From positions 1 through 35,376 of the forward strand of contig CALLLL010000097.1 in assembly GCA_938082445.1 (NCBI GenBank): a stretch of 35,376 nucleotides of DNA, written 5' to 3'. Under the pieces are notes generated by a model. It was given only the letters and a program-made list of their open reading frames with translations. It was not told the DNA's origin and searched no databases. The position numbers and the translations under genes were made by a program. How positions within the stretch are numbered: position 1 is the first letter of the stretch; the number at the start of each line of letters is the position of its first letter. Positions 14,651 through 23,345 of the stretch are shown here, piece after piece. The stretch is from an uncultured bacterium (GTDB taxonomy: Bacteria > Hydrogenedentota > Hydrogenedentia > Hydrogenedentales > GCA-2746185).

Positions 14651-15583
14651 ATGATTGATGTTCAGAATTTAACAAAAGCTTATGGCAGTTATCAGGCTGT
14701 CCGAGGCATTTCCTTTGAGATCGAACAAGGGGAAATTGTCGGTTTTTTAGGACCCAATGGTGCAGGTAAAACCACCAGTATGCGGATCCTGACCGGCTAC
14801 CATCCTGCGACTCAAGGCACGGCGAAAGTCGCCGGATTTGATGTTCATACCCACCCATTAGACGTAAAAAAACGCGTAGGATACCTTCCTGAAAGTGTTC
14901 CGCTGTATTTGGAGATGGTGGTCACGGGATACCTCAACTATGTTGCTGAGATTAAAGGCATCACACGCTCTAAGCGTAAAAGTGCTGTAGCCGATGTGCT
15001 TGATCGTTGCGGGTTGACGCATATGCAATCGCGCATTATACGGAATTTGTCTAAAGGTTACCGTCAGCGTGTGGGGCTTGCTCAAGCATTACTGGGCAAT
15101 CCTGCTGTATTGGTATTGGATGAACCTACGGTAGGCTTGGACCCCAAGCAAATTGTGGGAATTCGTCAAATGATTAAAGACTTGGCTAAAGAACATACTG
15201 TTTTATTGAGTACGCATATATTGCCTGAAGTTTCTATGATTTGCGACCGAGTATTGATACTGCATCAAGGGCGCATCGTGGCGCGGAACCGTATTGATGC
15301 TTTAGACAATACCCATAAAGTTACGATGCATTTAGGTGGGGCAGAAGGGACCATACGTGGCATTTTGGATAAGGATGAATCCATAGAGTCTGTGGTGAGC
15401 GCTGGGCAGCAGTTTACACTTCAATATAAAAATGAAATTCAGCCTAAAGATGTAAACCCTGAACTAATCCGAGTTCTTGTGCAAGCAGGCATTGATGTGC
15501 AGCGGGTAGAACAAAAATCACGTACTCTAGAAGACCTCTTTATCGATGCAATCTCCAGTGATCAGGAGGTTAGTCATGACTAG
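14651..15583 (+). CDS. ABC transporter ATP-binding protein (GldA-like)
   Basis: A 310-residue cytoplasmic ATPase. It shows Walker A GPNGAGKTT (34-42), the signature as LSKGYRQR, Walker B VLVLDEP, a D-loop GLDP and the H-switch STH. The C-terminal 90 residues match the extension usual in ABC-2 exporter ATPases of the drug/Gld type. The start is ATG 14651, which places the family N-terminus MIDVQNLTKAYG correctly; the TTG at 14597 would add 18 residues unlike the family. No strong ribosome-binding site precedes the ATG. It overlaps the permease gene by eight bases and heads a four-gene operon. Confidence 0.92.
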   Translation: MIDVQNLTKAYGSYQAVRGISFEIEQGEIVGFLGPNGAGKTTSMRILTGYHPATQGTAKVAGFDVHTHPLDVKKRVGYLPESVPLYLEMVVTGYLNYVAEIKGITRSKRKSAVADVLDRCGLTHMQSRIIRNLSKGYRQRVGLAQALLGNPAVLVLDEPTVGLDPKQIVGIRQMIKDLAKEHTVLLSTHILPEVSMICDRVLILHQGRIVARNRIDALDNTHKVTMHLGGAEGTIRGILDKDESIESVVSAGQQFTLQYKNEIQPKDVNPELIRVLVQAGIDVQRVEQKSRTLEDLFIDAISSDQEVSHD

Positions 15584-16406
15584 TATTTGGATTATTGGCA
15601 AACGTGAGTTTAAATCATATTTCGCCACCCCTGTGGGCTATGTTGTTCTGAGTACTTTTGCACTTATTTCGGGTTTGGGTTTTGCCTTCTCGTTTATTCT
15701 ATATAGCTACATGACGCAAACACCTGCACAATACGATCTTCCATCAGTACCAGTTTTTGAGGAAATGTTCTTGGGAGAGTATCTGGTGTATTGTGGATTA
15801 ATGATGATGTTTATTGGTCCGTTGATCACTATGCGATTGCTTGCTGAAGAACGCAATCAGGGCACCATCGAGATGTTGCTCACGCATCCATTGCGTGATC
15901 GGGATATTATTTTTGGAAAATACTTGGCCTCATTGGGCATGCTCTTATTGATGATGCTTACAGCGAGTGTCAATCTAGCAATTGTGTATCATTTTGTAGA
16001 TGTTGAGGTTGAAGTGCTGCTATTTGGATTGCTCGCCTTCTTCTTGATGGGCGCAGCGTTTTTAAGTATGGGACTTTTTGTGTCCTCCATGTGCCAATCT
16101 CAAATGACTGCGGCCACGGTTACTTTTGCGATCTATTTTGCCTTGTTTATGCTTGGTTACATGTCCGGTGATATTCCAGAGACCATTCCTATTCCTGAAG
16201 ATTGGCCAGTGAATATACAGAGCTATTTCAATACAGGGTATGAGATTATTCTAGCCATTGCCAAAGAATTGCCTATCGATGCGCATGCGCGGCAAATGGC
16301 TCAGGGAATATTTCAGCCGGTTGATGTAGCGTATTATCTCCTTTTTATAGCCTTTTTTATGTTCCTGACTTTCCGCTCGCTTGAAATGCGGAAATGGAGG
16401 AATTAG
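15576..16406 (+). CDS. ABC-2 type permease (GldF-like)
   Basis: A 276-residue integral membrane protein with about six hydrophobic segments. It opens with IGKREFKSYFATPVGYVV, the usual start of GldF/NosY-type ABC-2 permeases, and contains RLLAEERNQGTIEMLLTHP, the conserved cytoplasmic loop that meets the ATPase. A periplasmic loop with Pro/Glu/Ile lies before the last helix pair. The start is ATG 15576 with a near-perfect AGGAGG; it overlaps the ATPase gene. With its neighbours it forms the membrane part of a Gld-type exporter; the substrate is unknown. Confidence 0.9.
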   Translation: MTSIWIIGKREFKSYFATPVGYVVLSTFALISGLGFAFSFILYSYMTQTPAQYDLPSVPVFEEMFLGEYLVYCGLMMMFIGPLITMRLLAEERNQGTIEMLLTHPLRDRDIIFGKYLASLGMLLLMMLTASVNLAIVYHFVDVEVEVLLFGLLAFFLMGAAFLSMGLFVSSMCQSQMTAATVTFAIYFALFMLGYMSGDIPETIPIPEDWPVNIQSYFNTGYEIILAIAKELPIDAHARQMAQGIFQPVDVAYYLLFIAFFMFLTFRSLEMRKWRN

Positions 16407-16408
16407 TT

Positions 16409-18088
16409 ATGCGTGGATTAACGATAGTCATAGGTATTGCAGCCGTTGTCGCTTTGGCTACTGGGCTAAACCTGATGATTTTGAACGAATCCATGTTTAC
16501 CTCGAAGGTGTTGATTGCATTAATCACCTCAGTTGGATTGGGCTGTGTGTGGCTAGTGTTGTATCTCATTGGGGTGGTGCGCAAAGACTCTCAAGGCAGT
16601 ACACCTTATGGCTTAAATGCTGTGATTGCAAGTGTCGCCGTATTGGTGATCGTGGTCACCTTATATGCCTTTGTAAAGCGTACGGACTTATCTTGGGACT
16701 TAACTCAAGAAGGACGTCAGGAGTTGGCTCCACAGACAAAGCAAGTATTGCAAAGTTTAACTGAGCCTGTGGAAGCATATTGCATTTTTGTGAAGTCTGG
16801 TGACAGCAGTGTGGTTTTGGCACAAAATAAGACTTTGCGCTTTTTAGAACGTTGCCAGCAATTTAGCGACAAGATGAATATCACCGTACTTGATCCTCAG
16901 AAAGATGTAATGCAAACACAAGCCTTGAGTATTTTACGTGTAAAAAATGTAGGGGCGGTAGTCCTTAAGTCCGGGGAAAAGCAAAAAGAAATTCCATTAA
17001 CAAAAGTGACATCACGCCTTGAAGAGCGTGATTTCACCAATACGCTAATCAATGTGTCGCGTAAAGATTTACAGAAAGTATATTTCCTTGATGGACACGG
17101 TGGGCGAGATATAGAACTTGAAGACCCTGAAATTGGTGGGCACTTGTTTAAGCATAATGTGCTTATGCGTGAAGCATATGAAGTAGGGAAGCTGCTCATC
17201 ACTTCTCAGAATCCTACGATTCCGGAAGACTGTTCGGTATTGGTGATTAATAATTATAAAGAAGATTTAAAGCCATACGAAATTAATGCTTTAAATCAGT
17301 ACATGGCCGAAGGCGGACGTATACTGTGTTTGCTTGAGCCCAGTGTGCGGGATAAAAATGCTCCGCAACAGGAGCGTTTGCGGCCTTGGTTAAAAAGCCG
17401 ATTTGGGATTGATGTGCGTGAAGATCTTATCGCCTCGCCTTTAATGGAAGGCTTTAATGTAATGTTCGCAACCGACTTTGCCTCCTTACCCATTGAGGGC
17501 TATGTGGATAATGATCCTAGTGGGGTCGAATTTCGAGGAAGCTTTCATGCTACTCACCCCATCACACGCACCATAGATGTAAACATGCAAATGAACCTTG
17601 CGCGTTCGGTGACATTGGATGCAATACCGCCTGAGGGTATTGTGGGGACTACGTTATTGCGTACGACGCCTGATACTTGGGGTGAGACTGATATCGAAGG
17701 AATTATGCAAGGCCTTTCGCCCAGTCAGGATGGCTTTGAATTGAAAGGGCCTAATTCAGTTGCTGTCGCAGTTACGGTGAAATCGGATCGGGCCACTATG
17801 TCCGGTAGCCGTTCTCAAGATGGACGTATAGTAGTTATCGGAGACTCCGATTTGGCTTCCAATAAAAATATCGGTATTGGATACAATACAGACTTATTAT
17901 TAAACACCATTGCTTGGTTGACTGAAAATTCTGATTTGATTGCGATTCGTCCAAAGGCCGGTGAAGCGGTTTTACATTTGAGTATGGGTGAGCAACGCGC
18001 GATTGTTTGGCTTTCAGTATTGGGCACGTTGCAACTGGTTGTGATTGTCGGCCTGGGTACTTTCCTGTTCCGCAGGAGGTATCAATAA
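16409..18088 (+). CDS. GldG-family auxiliary protein of the ABC exporter
   Basis: A 559-residue protein with three N-terminal hydrophobic helices (about 2-25, 31-55 and 72-92), a large extracytoplasmic domain and one C-terminal helix followed by RRRYQ. The domain contains DLTQEGRQELAPQTKQVL, typical of GldG/ABC_transp_aux proteins, and FLDGHGGRDIEL, the Gly-His-Gly motif of that family. GldG-like proteins accompany GldA/GldF ATPase and permease; in Bacteroidota they are tied to gliding, elsewhere their cargo is unknown. The start is ATG 16409 with GGAGGA upstream (ATG 16394 overlaps the permease). Its stop overlaps the next start as TAATG. Confidence 0.88.
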   Translation: MRGLTIVIGIAAVVALATGLNLMILNESMFTSKVLIALITSVGLGCVWLVLYLIGVVRKDSQGSTPYGLNAVIASVAVLVIVVTLYAFVKRTDLSWDLTQEGRQELAPQTKQVLQSLTEPVEAYCIFVKSGDSSVVLAQNKTLRFLERCQQFSDKMNITVLDPQKDVMQTQALSILRVKNVGAVVLKSGEKQKEIPLTKVTSRLEERDFTNTLINVSRKDLQKVYFLDGHGGRDIELEDPEIGGHLFKHNVLMREAYEVGKLLITSQNPTIPEDCSVLVINNYKEDLKPYEINALNQYMAEGGRILCLLEPSVRDKNAPQQERLRPWLKSRFGIDVREDLIASPLMEGFNVMFATDFASLPIEGYVDNDPSGVEFRGSFHATHPITRTIDVNMQMNLARSVTLDAIPPEGIVGTTLLRTTPDTWGETDIEGIMQGLSPSQDGFELKGPNSVAVAVTVKSDRATMSGSRSQDGRIVVIGDSDLASNKNIGIGYNTDLLLNTIAWLTENSDLIAIRPKAGEAVLHLSMGEQRAIVWLSVLGTLQLVVIVGLGTFLFRRRYQ

Positions 18089-19911
18089 TGAATACGCGTT
18101 CAACTTGGATATATGTTGCTGTAAGTATCGCGTTGGTGGCGAGCTATTTCTTTGTGGGGAGCTTCGAAGGAAGTCAACGCGTAAAAGTCTTTAATGCGAA
18201 GAAAATTTTCGATTTTGAAAAATCATCCATCATTCGATTGTCTATAGATACTGAAGAACAAGACGCTTTTGAGGCTACGCGAACTGAAGGTACAGAGTGG
18301 TCGATGAGTGCGCCTCTTGAACATGTGCCTGCCAATTACTTGGTGTGGGAAGAGTTGGCGAAAGTCGTGACACTTCTCACCAATGAAATGGAAATTGAGG
18401 AAGCGCCTGAAGATTTATCTATCTATGGATTGGAAGAGCCTCCTTTAAAACTCATAATCGAAACTGAGTCGAAAGAACTTATCCAGCTAAACATTGGTGA
18501 TCTCGATCCTACCCAGAACAACCGATATGCTCAACGCATAGGGGACGATAAAATATTTTTATTGCCTTCGAAAATGGCCGAGTATTTATACCGGTCATTG
18601 AAAGATGTGCGTGATACCCGAGTGTTTCCCGATGTCGAGGGCATTAATATCGAAACGATTAAGTTTGTACGGACACCTGTCGAGGATCCGACCAATGCTG
18701 TCGAAAATAGTGAAGGGCTTGATATAACCTTTAGCAAGCAAGGCTCCAAGTGGAATTATACTGAGCCGATTCAAGTACGGGCCTTCTCCCCGAAGGTGGT
18801 GATGTTACTGAATCGAATTCTTGAGTTACATGGAGATAGTTATATTGATGATCCCGGTGCACTTGAAGACTATGGTTTAGGCCCTGCAACTTGGGCTGAG
18901 CTGACAATTACAAATGCGGAGTCAGGCAATTCACAAACGATCCAATTGGGTTGGATTGATGAGATGGCGGATGACGGTCGAATTTTTGCCTCCATCAAAG
19001 GGAATCCATCGATATTTACTATTGATGCAGCCATAATGTCATTGCTGCCAGAAACCCAAGAAGATTTCCGGGAAAATCGGCTGTATACCCAAGAGCACAT
19101 CAAAAATCTCTCCGCTGTACATTATAAAGATCCCAAATCTGATTTCCGATTGGAGCTGGATAAACGACAAGGGTGGGTACTCACCGACCCCGCGCACGAT
19201 GATACGGATCAGGCAACGGTGAATGCTTATATAGCATTGATGTTGGGCATTAAAGGTACCGAATTTGTAGAGGCGGATGAAGCGACTACGCTTGAACGCG
19301 AAAATATTGTATTAACCTTTGAATATGCCGATGGAAGTCCAAGTACTAATATCGCTTTGGGCGGGCCGGTGCCCGATGCTGATCCACCCATGCTGTATGC
19401 GCGCCAAGATATAGGGACTCTCGTAAAAATCCCGACGCATAACTATCGATATTTGCATGCAACACCGTATACATTCCGTAACAAACAATTGTTTACGTTC
19501 CAAAATCTCGCTGTTACAGAGGTATCTATGCAATTGGATGGACAGCAATACCGACTAAAACAGTTGGGGGGATGGACTATAGAAGAACCCAAAGGTTTTG
19601 CAGTGCCCAGTTCTACAGAAATGGATGCATTGCTTAATTCATTTAGCAAGTATACCGGTATAAATACCGTCAGCCCTGTTCCTGCCGACGATATTACGGG
19701 TGTAAATACCCCCATTCTAGAACTTACATTGACTGTGGTGACCCCCGACGGTATAAAAACGATTGGGCCATTAAAGGTTGGTAATTTAATTTCGGCTAAA
19801 TCCAGATATCGTTTTTCCTGGGTTGAAGGGCGCGATGAGACCTTTTATGTTGATAATGGATACATTGAAGACATTCGCCGGATAGTTTTGGGAATCCGGC
19901 CAGCGCAGTAA
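18088..19911 (+). CDS. DUF4340-type membrane-anchored protein of the exporter operon
   Basis: A 607-residue protein with one N-terminal helix (about 8-24) and a long extracytoplasmic part made of repeated DUF4340-like beta-rich units. Recognisable elements are EAPEDLSIYGLEEPPLKLII, a typical DUF4340 phrase (Y-G-L-x-x-P), and its later echo LEDYGLGPATWAELTI. Proteins of this type regularly follow GldG-like genes and are thought to act with them; the biochemical role is unknown. The start is ATG 18088 in TAATG, with a perfect GCAGGAGGT. It is the last gene of the operon; 149 bases with a new promoter follow. Confidence 0.87.
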   Translation: MNTRSTWIYVAVSIALVASYFFVGSFEGSQRVKVFNAKKIFDFEKSSIIRLSIDTEEQDAFEATRTEGTEWSMSAPLEHVPANYLVWEELAKVVTLLTNEMEIEEAPEDLSIYGLEEPPLKLIIETESKELIQLNIGDLDPTQNNRYAQRIGDDKIFLLPSKMAEYLYRSLKDVRDTRVFPDVEGINIETIKFVRTPVEDPTNAVENSEGLDITFSKQGSKWNYTEPIQVRAFSPKVVMLLNRILELHGDSYIDDPGALEDYGLGPATWAELTITNAESGNSQTIQLGWIDEMADDGRIFASIKGNPSIFTIDAAIMSLLPETQEDFRENRLYTQEHIKNLSAVHYKDPKSDFRLELDKRQGWVLTDPAHDDTDQATVNAYIALMLGIKGTEFVEADEATTLERENIVLTFEYADGSPSTNIALGGPVPDADPPMLYARQDIGTLVKIPTHNYRYLHATPYTFRNKQLFTFQNLAVTEVSMQLDGQQYRLKQLGGWTIEEPKGFAVPSSTEMDALLNSFSKYTGINTVSPVPADDITGVNTPILELTLTVVTPDGIKTIGPLKVGNLISAKSRYRFSWVEGRDETFYVDNGYIEDIRRIVLGIRPAQ

Positions 19912-19962
19912 GTGATAAAAGTGAGTATTTATCGAAAAATAGGTGAAATTTAGAGAATTTGG

Positions 19963-19992
19963 GTGTGCGTCAACGTTTTAAAGCTGACACAC
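19963..19992. repeat. Imperfect inverted repeat upstream of gspC
   Basis: GTGTG-cg-TCA (19963-19972) pairs with TGACACAC (19985-19992), with a two-base bulge. It overlaps the expected -35 region of the T2SS promoter and could be an operator. Confidence 0.35.
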
Positions 19993-20004
19993 GTTAATTA
20001 TAAT
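19976..20004 (+). promoter_or_regulatory. Predicted promoter of the T2SS operon
   Basis: A perfect TATAAT at 19999-20004, 17 bases after the weak hexamer TTTTAA (19976-19981). A start near 20011 would leave a leader of about 50 bases before the gspC ATG. The weak -35 suggests activation by a regulator. Confidence 0.45.
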
Positions 20005-20060
20005 ACCATGCACGTATAGGGGCTAAATGGGTTGTTTCTAGGGTATTGAAAGGTTGATTT

Positions 20061-21044
20061 ATGTTACGCGGGTTGTTAGTTCGGCAAGGATTTATGGTGC
20101 TTCAGGCCTTATTGGGTGCTGTTTTGATCATTATAGCTGTCTCGGCTATGCGCGATTTAATGGTCGCACCCAATACCAGCAATAGTTCAAATACAGGTCA
20201 AATGGAAGCCAGTGTGCTTAGCCTCAATGAACCCGTAGAAGACCGTTCTCAGTACGATAGCATCATCAAGAGCAATTTGTTTGGCAAAGCCGGAGAATTT
20301 GCTGCTATTAAGACGGCTAAACCTTCCGATGCTAAACCGAAGGAACCTACTGACGGGCCGCCAGTCGAAACAAAGCTTAGCTTGGAACTCAAAGGAACGT
20401 TGGTTGCCGGCGAAACGAGCCCATTTTCCAGTGCCACCATTTTGATTAAGGAAAAAAATATCGGTCAAAAATCGTTCTTTATTGGTGATGAAGTGATTAG
20501 TAAAGTTTTCCTTCGTAAAATCAGTAAGAAAGAAGTCCATATCGAAAATACTCGGGTAAATCCAAAACGAATGGAAGTACTCAAACATAAATTAAATTTT
20601 ACCAATGAAAAAACTGGACCTGTCAGTGTGACACAGGCATCGGCTACAGCCGATTCCAAATCTAGTGCGACGAGAAAGTATGCTCGTTCTGCTCCTTCAA
20701 AGGTTCGCCGCACAGCAGGAAAGCTAGTGGACCTGAATCGAAAAGAAATAGTCGAAAAATTAAACCGCGATTATGAAAAGCTCGCTTCTACCATGGACGT
20801 TATTGAAGAAAAAGACGAAAATGGAAAATTGCTGGGCTTAAGTACGCCAGATATCGAATCCATTCCAGTAGCAAAAGATTTGGGTTTTAAAAATGGCGAT
20901 GTACTGACCTCAATTAACGGTGAAAAAGTTACCAGTCAGGATCAGGTAGCCTCGCTGGCCAATAAATATCAAAATGCAGCGGTGGTCCGTATTGGATTTT
21001 TACGGGGTGGTGAAGCGATGACGACTACTTATCGCCTGCGTTAG
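20061..21044 (+). CDS. gspC: T2SS inner-membrane protein GspC with PDZ domain
   Basis: A 327-residue bitopic protein. One helix lies at about 10-30. A homology region follows: a SNLFGKAGEF box, then ELKGTLVAGETSPFSSATI and FFIGDEVI, the phrases typical of GspC/PilP. A basic Ser/Lys/Arg linker (about 195-225) leads to a C-terminal PDZ-like domain (LGFKNGDVLTSINGEKV, then VRIGFLRGG). GspC connects the inner-membrane platform to the N0 domain of the GspD secretin in the periplasm. The start is ATG 20061 with AAAGG. It is the first gene of the T2SS run and gspD follows 36 bases later. Confidence 0.92.
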   Translation: MLRGLLVRQGFMVLQALLGAVLIIIAVSAMRDLMVAPNTSNSSNTGQMEASVLSLNEPVEDRSQYDSIIKSNLFGKAGEFAAIKTAKPSDAKPKEPTDGPPVETKLSLELKGTLVAGETSPFSSATILIKEKNIGQKSFFIGDEVISKVFLRKISKKEVHIENTRVNPKRMEVLKHKLNFTNEKTGPVSVTQASATADSKSSATRKYARSAPSKVRRTAGKLVDLNRKEIVEKLNRDYEKLASTMDVIEEKDENGKLLGLSTPDIESIPVAKDLGFKNGDVLTSINGEKVTSQDQVASLANKYQNAAVVRIGFLRGGEAMTTTYRLR

Positions 21045-21080
21045 AGAATACGATTAGTTAACCAATGGATACAGGGAGTT

Positions 21081-23345
21081 ATGATGCGTCATTTACTTAT
21101 TAACACGACATGGAGTGCAGTACTTGCTCTGAGTATTTGCTTGAGTATGCTTAGCGGCACAAAAGCATCGGCTGTTGAACCTTCTGTTGCTACACTTACG
21201 CAAGATATATTGCTTGCACAAGCGGATGATAAAAATAGTAATCGTCCTCGTGCGGAAGAAGGTTCGCCGCAAGATCCCATTGAACTCGATTTCGACGATA
21301 CCCCTTTGCTGGAAATATTATCATCGATTGGTGCATTGACAGGTCGAAATTTTGAAGTGGATCCTGCACTTAGCAATGAAAAGATTACCATCATATCTCA
21401 CCACTCGATTCCGCCTGAAATGGCCTTTGATGTATTGGAGGCGGTATTTAAATCACGCGGTTGGATCATGGAAGAAACCTTGGGTGGCCAGCTAATCAAA
21501 GTCTATAAAAGCCAAGCGCCCGAAGCATCAAAGCTGCCAATAGTTTCCAATGGCGAAGCGCATACCGGTTTTGATAACTATGCAATTCATATTATACAGC
21601 CCAAGTATATTTTAGCTTCAGATGCTGCTGAAGTGTTGAAGACGGTAGGGTCTAAAGAGGTCGTTTCTATTGTTTTTGAAAGCACAAATACGTTAATCAT
21701 GATTGATACCGCAGACGGGGTTAAGAATATGTATCAAGTTCTTGCACTCATTGATGTGCCGGGATTTGAAGTAGCCACTGAAATATTCGAATTGGAATAT
21801 ACACGAGCTGAAGAGTTGGTAGAGCAACTTAATGAAGTGTTGACAGGCGATGGAGGCTCTCAGGGGTCTCGTCCTGGTCAAACACAACCCCGTAATGTGC
21901 CTGCTCGTACTTCTCGTACACCAGCCGGGGCAAGTAAGGCTCCAATCGTTGTAGGTAATGCTGATGAAGTGTTGCGTATGGTGCCCGATGAACGTCTGAA
22001 TGCTTTGATCGTTGTGGCGACGCCCAACATGATGCAGCAAGTGCGCGATTTGATCGAGCGCTTAGATGTTCAGACGCCTGTTGAACGCGACAATATGCAC
22101 TATATTGCATTGATGCACTCGGATGCTGAGAAGGTGTCTGATGCCTTAAATGAAATGACCAGCACAACCCCGCGGGAAAGTTCTAAAAAGGGGAATCAGG
22201 ATGGTGAGGTGCAGCCTTTCGAGAAAAAAGTAACTATAACACCTTACCTGGACAATAATGCATTGCTTATTATTGCATCTCCTCAAGATTTTGAAGTCTT
22301 AGAAAAATTAATAATGCAGTTGGATACACCTCGTCAACAAGTGAGTGTTGAAGCGGTGATTATGGAAGTTACATTGAATGATTCCTTTGGCTTGAATGTT
22401 GAAGCTGCTGCGTTGAATGAAAGCAGTTTCTTTGGCTTGTCCAATGTAGTCGGTATTGCCAATGTGTTAACAGGGTCTGGTGCAGGCTCATTTACGGGCG
22501 CCGGTGGAACGGTAGGGATTATTGATGGGACTACCGAGGTGATTTTTGATGGCGTATCTACAGAGGTGCCCAATGTGCCGTTGTTAATGAGGGCTTTGGA
22601 AACATTAACTGATGTAGAGATTTTATCTCGCCCTAATTTGCTGACAACCAACAATTCGGAAGATGCGGAGATTTTTATAGGTCAGGAAATTGGTATCCCC
22701 TCGGCTCAATCAGATGTGAATCCTAATAGCGGATTCTCCACGAGAAGTCCAATTAGCCGTCGCGATGTAGGTATTACATTGAATGTAACTCCTCAAATTA
22801 ATGAGGGTGGCTATGTCACAATGAAAATTAATGTGATTTCGTCTGAGGCGATTCCTAGTTCAGTAGGTTTGGACCCCAATGAAACTGGTGCAACCATTGC
22901 GGAAACGGAAGTGACCAGTGAAGTAGTTGTGCAAGATGGGCAAACAGGGATTATTGGCGGAATGATTCGTGAGACTAAAAATCGAAGTGTCTCTCAGGTT
23001 CCTGTATTAGGGGATATTCCTCTTCTGGGTACTTTGTTTAAATCGCGCTCTCATGGTCGAACTAAACAGAATTTGGTAGTGCTTGTGACTCCAAGAATAG
23101 TGACTAGAACCGATGCTATGCAAGAAGTCATTAATCAGGGAATGGATGACTTTTACAGCTACAAGCTGGATGCCATGTTTGAAAAAGGTGGCGTGATCAA
23201 GAAGACGAAATCAAAATCTCGTGCTCGCTCGAAGGATACGCGCGCTACCGATACCTTCCGCACAGGTGAGAATGGCGGGCATGTATTTAATAAGTCCAAC
23301 GACATGGAAGAAATTGAGCCCACTGCTGAAGATGCGGTGAACTAA
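21081..23345 (+). CDS. gspD: T2SS outer-membrane secretin GspD
   Basis: A 754-residue secretin. An N-terminal signal peptide ends near TKASA (about 31). The N0 domain begins PIELDFDDTPLLEILSSIG; N1-N3 follow, with a Gly/Pro/Arg/Thr-rich loop in N2 (about 255-290). The beta-barrel domain has the family marks ILSRPNLLTTNN, VGITLNVTPQI and VPVLGDIPLLGTLFKS. After the barrel comes a tail of about 80 residues with a Lys/Arg/Ser-rich stretch near 712-725 and an acidic end; tails here often bind a pilotin, but I see no pilotin gene. It starts at ATG 21081 with AGGGAG and its stop overlaps the gspE start (TAATG). Confidence 0.95.
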   Translation: MMRHLLINTTWSAVLALSICLSMLSGTKASAVEPSVATLTQDILLAQADDKNSNRPRAEEGSPQDPIELDFDDTPLLEILSSIGALTGRNFEVDPALSNEKITIISHHSIPPEMAFDVLEAVFKSRGWIMEETLGGQLIKVYKSQAPEASKLPIVSNGEAHTGFDNYAIHIIQPKYILASDAAEVLKTVGSKEVVSIVFESTNTLIMIDTADGVKNMYQVLALIDVPGFEVATEIFELEYTRAEELVEQLNEVLTGDGGSQGSRPGQTQPRNVPARTSRTPAGASKAPIVVGNADEVLRMVPDERLNALIVVATPNMMQQVRDLIERLDVQTPVERDNMHYIALMHSDAEKVSDALNEMTSTTPRESSKKGNQDGEVQPFEKKVTITPYLDNNALLIIASPQDFEVLEKLIMQLDTPRQQVSVEAVIMEVTLNDSFGLNVEAAALNESSFFGLSNVVGIANVLTGSGAGSFTGAGGTVGIIDGTTEVIFDGVSTEVPNVPLLMRALETLTDVEILSRPNLLTTNNSEDAEIFIGQEIGIPSAQSDVNPNSGFSTRSPISRRDVGITLNVTPQINEGGYVTMKINVISSEAIPSSVGLDPNETGATIAETEVTSEVVVQDGQTGIIGGMIRETKNRSVSQVPVLGDIPLLGTLFKSRSHGRTKQNLVVLVTPRIVTRTDAMQEVINQGMDDFYSYKLDAMFEKGGVIKKTKSKSRARSKDTRATDTFRTGENGGHVFNKSNDMEEIEPTAEDAVN

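Noticed and set aside
19914-19933. GATAAA ... TTTATC hairpin after the DUF4340 gene as a terminator
   Set aside because: Six AT-only pairs with no GC and no U run; too weak to call.
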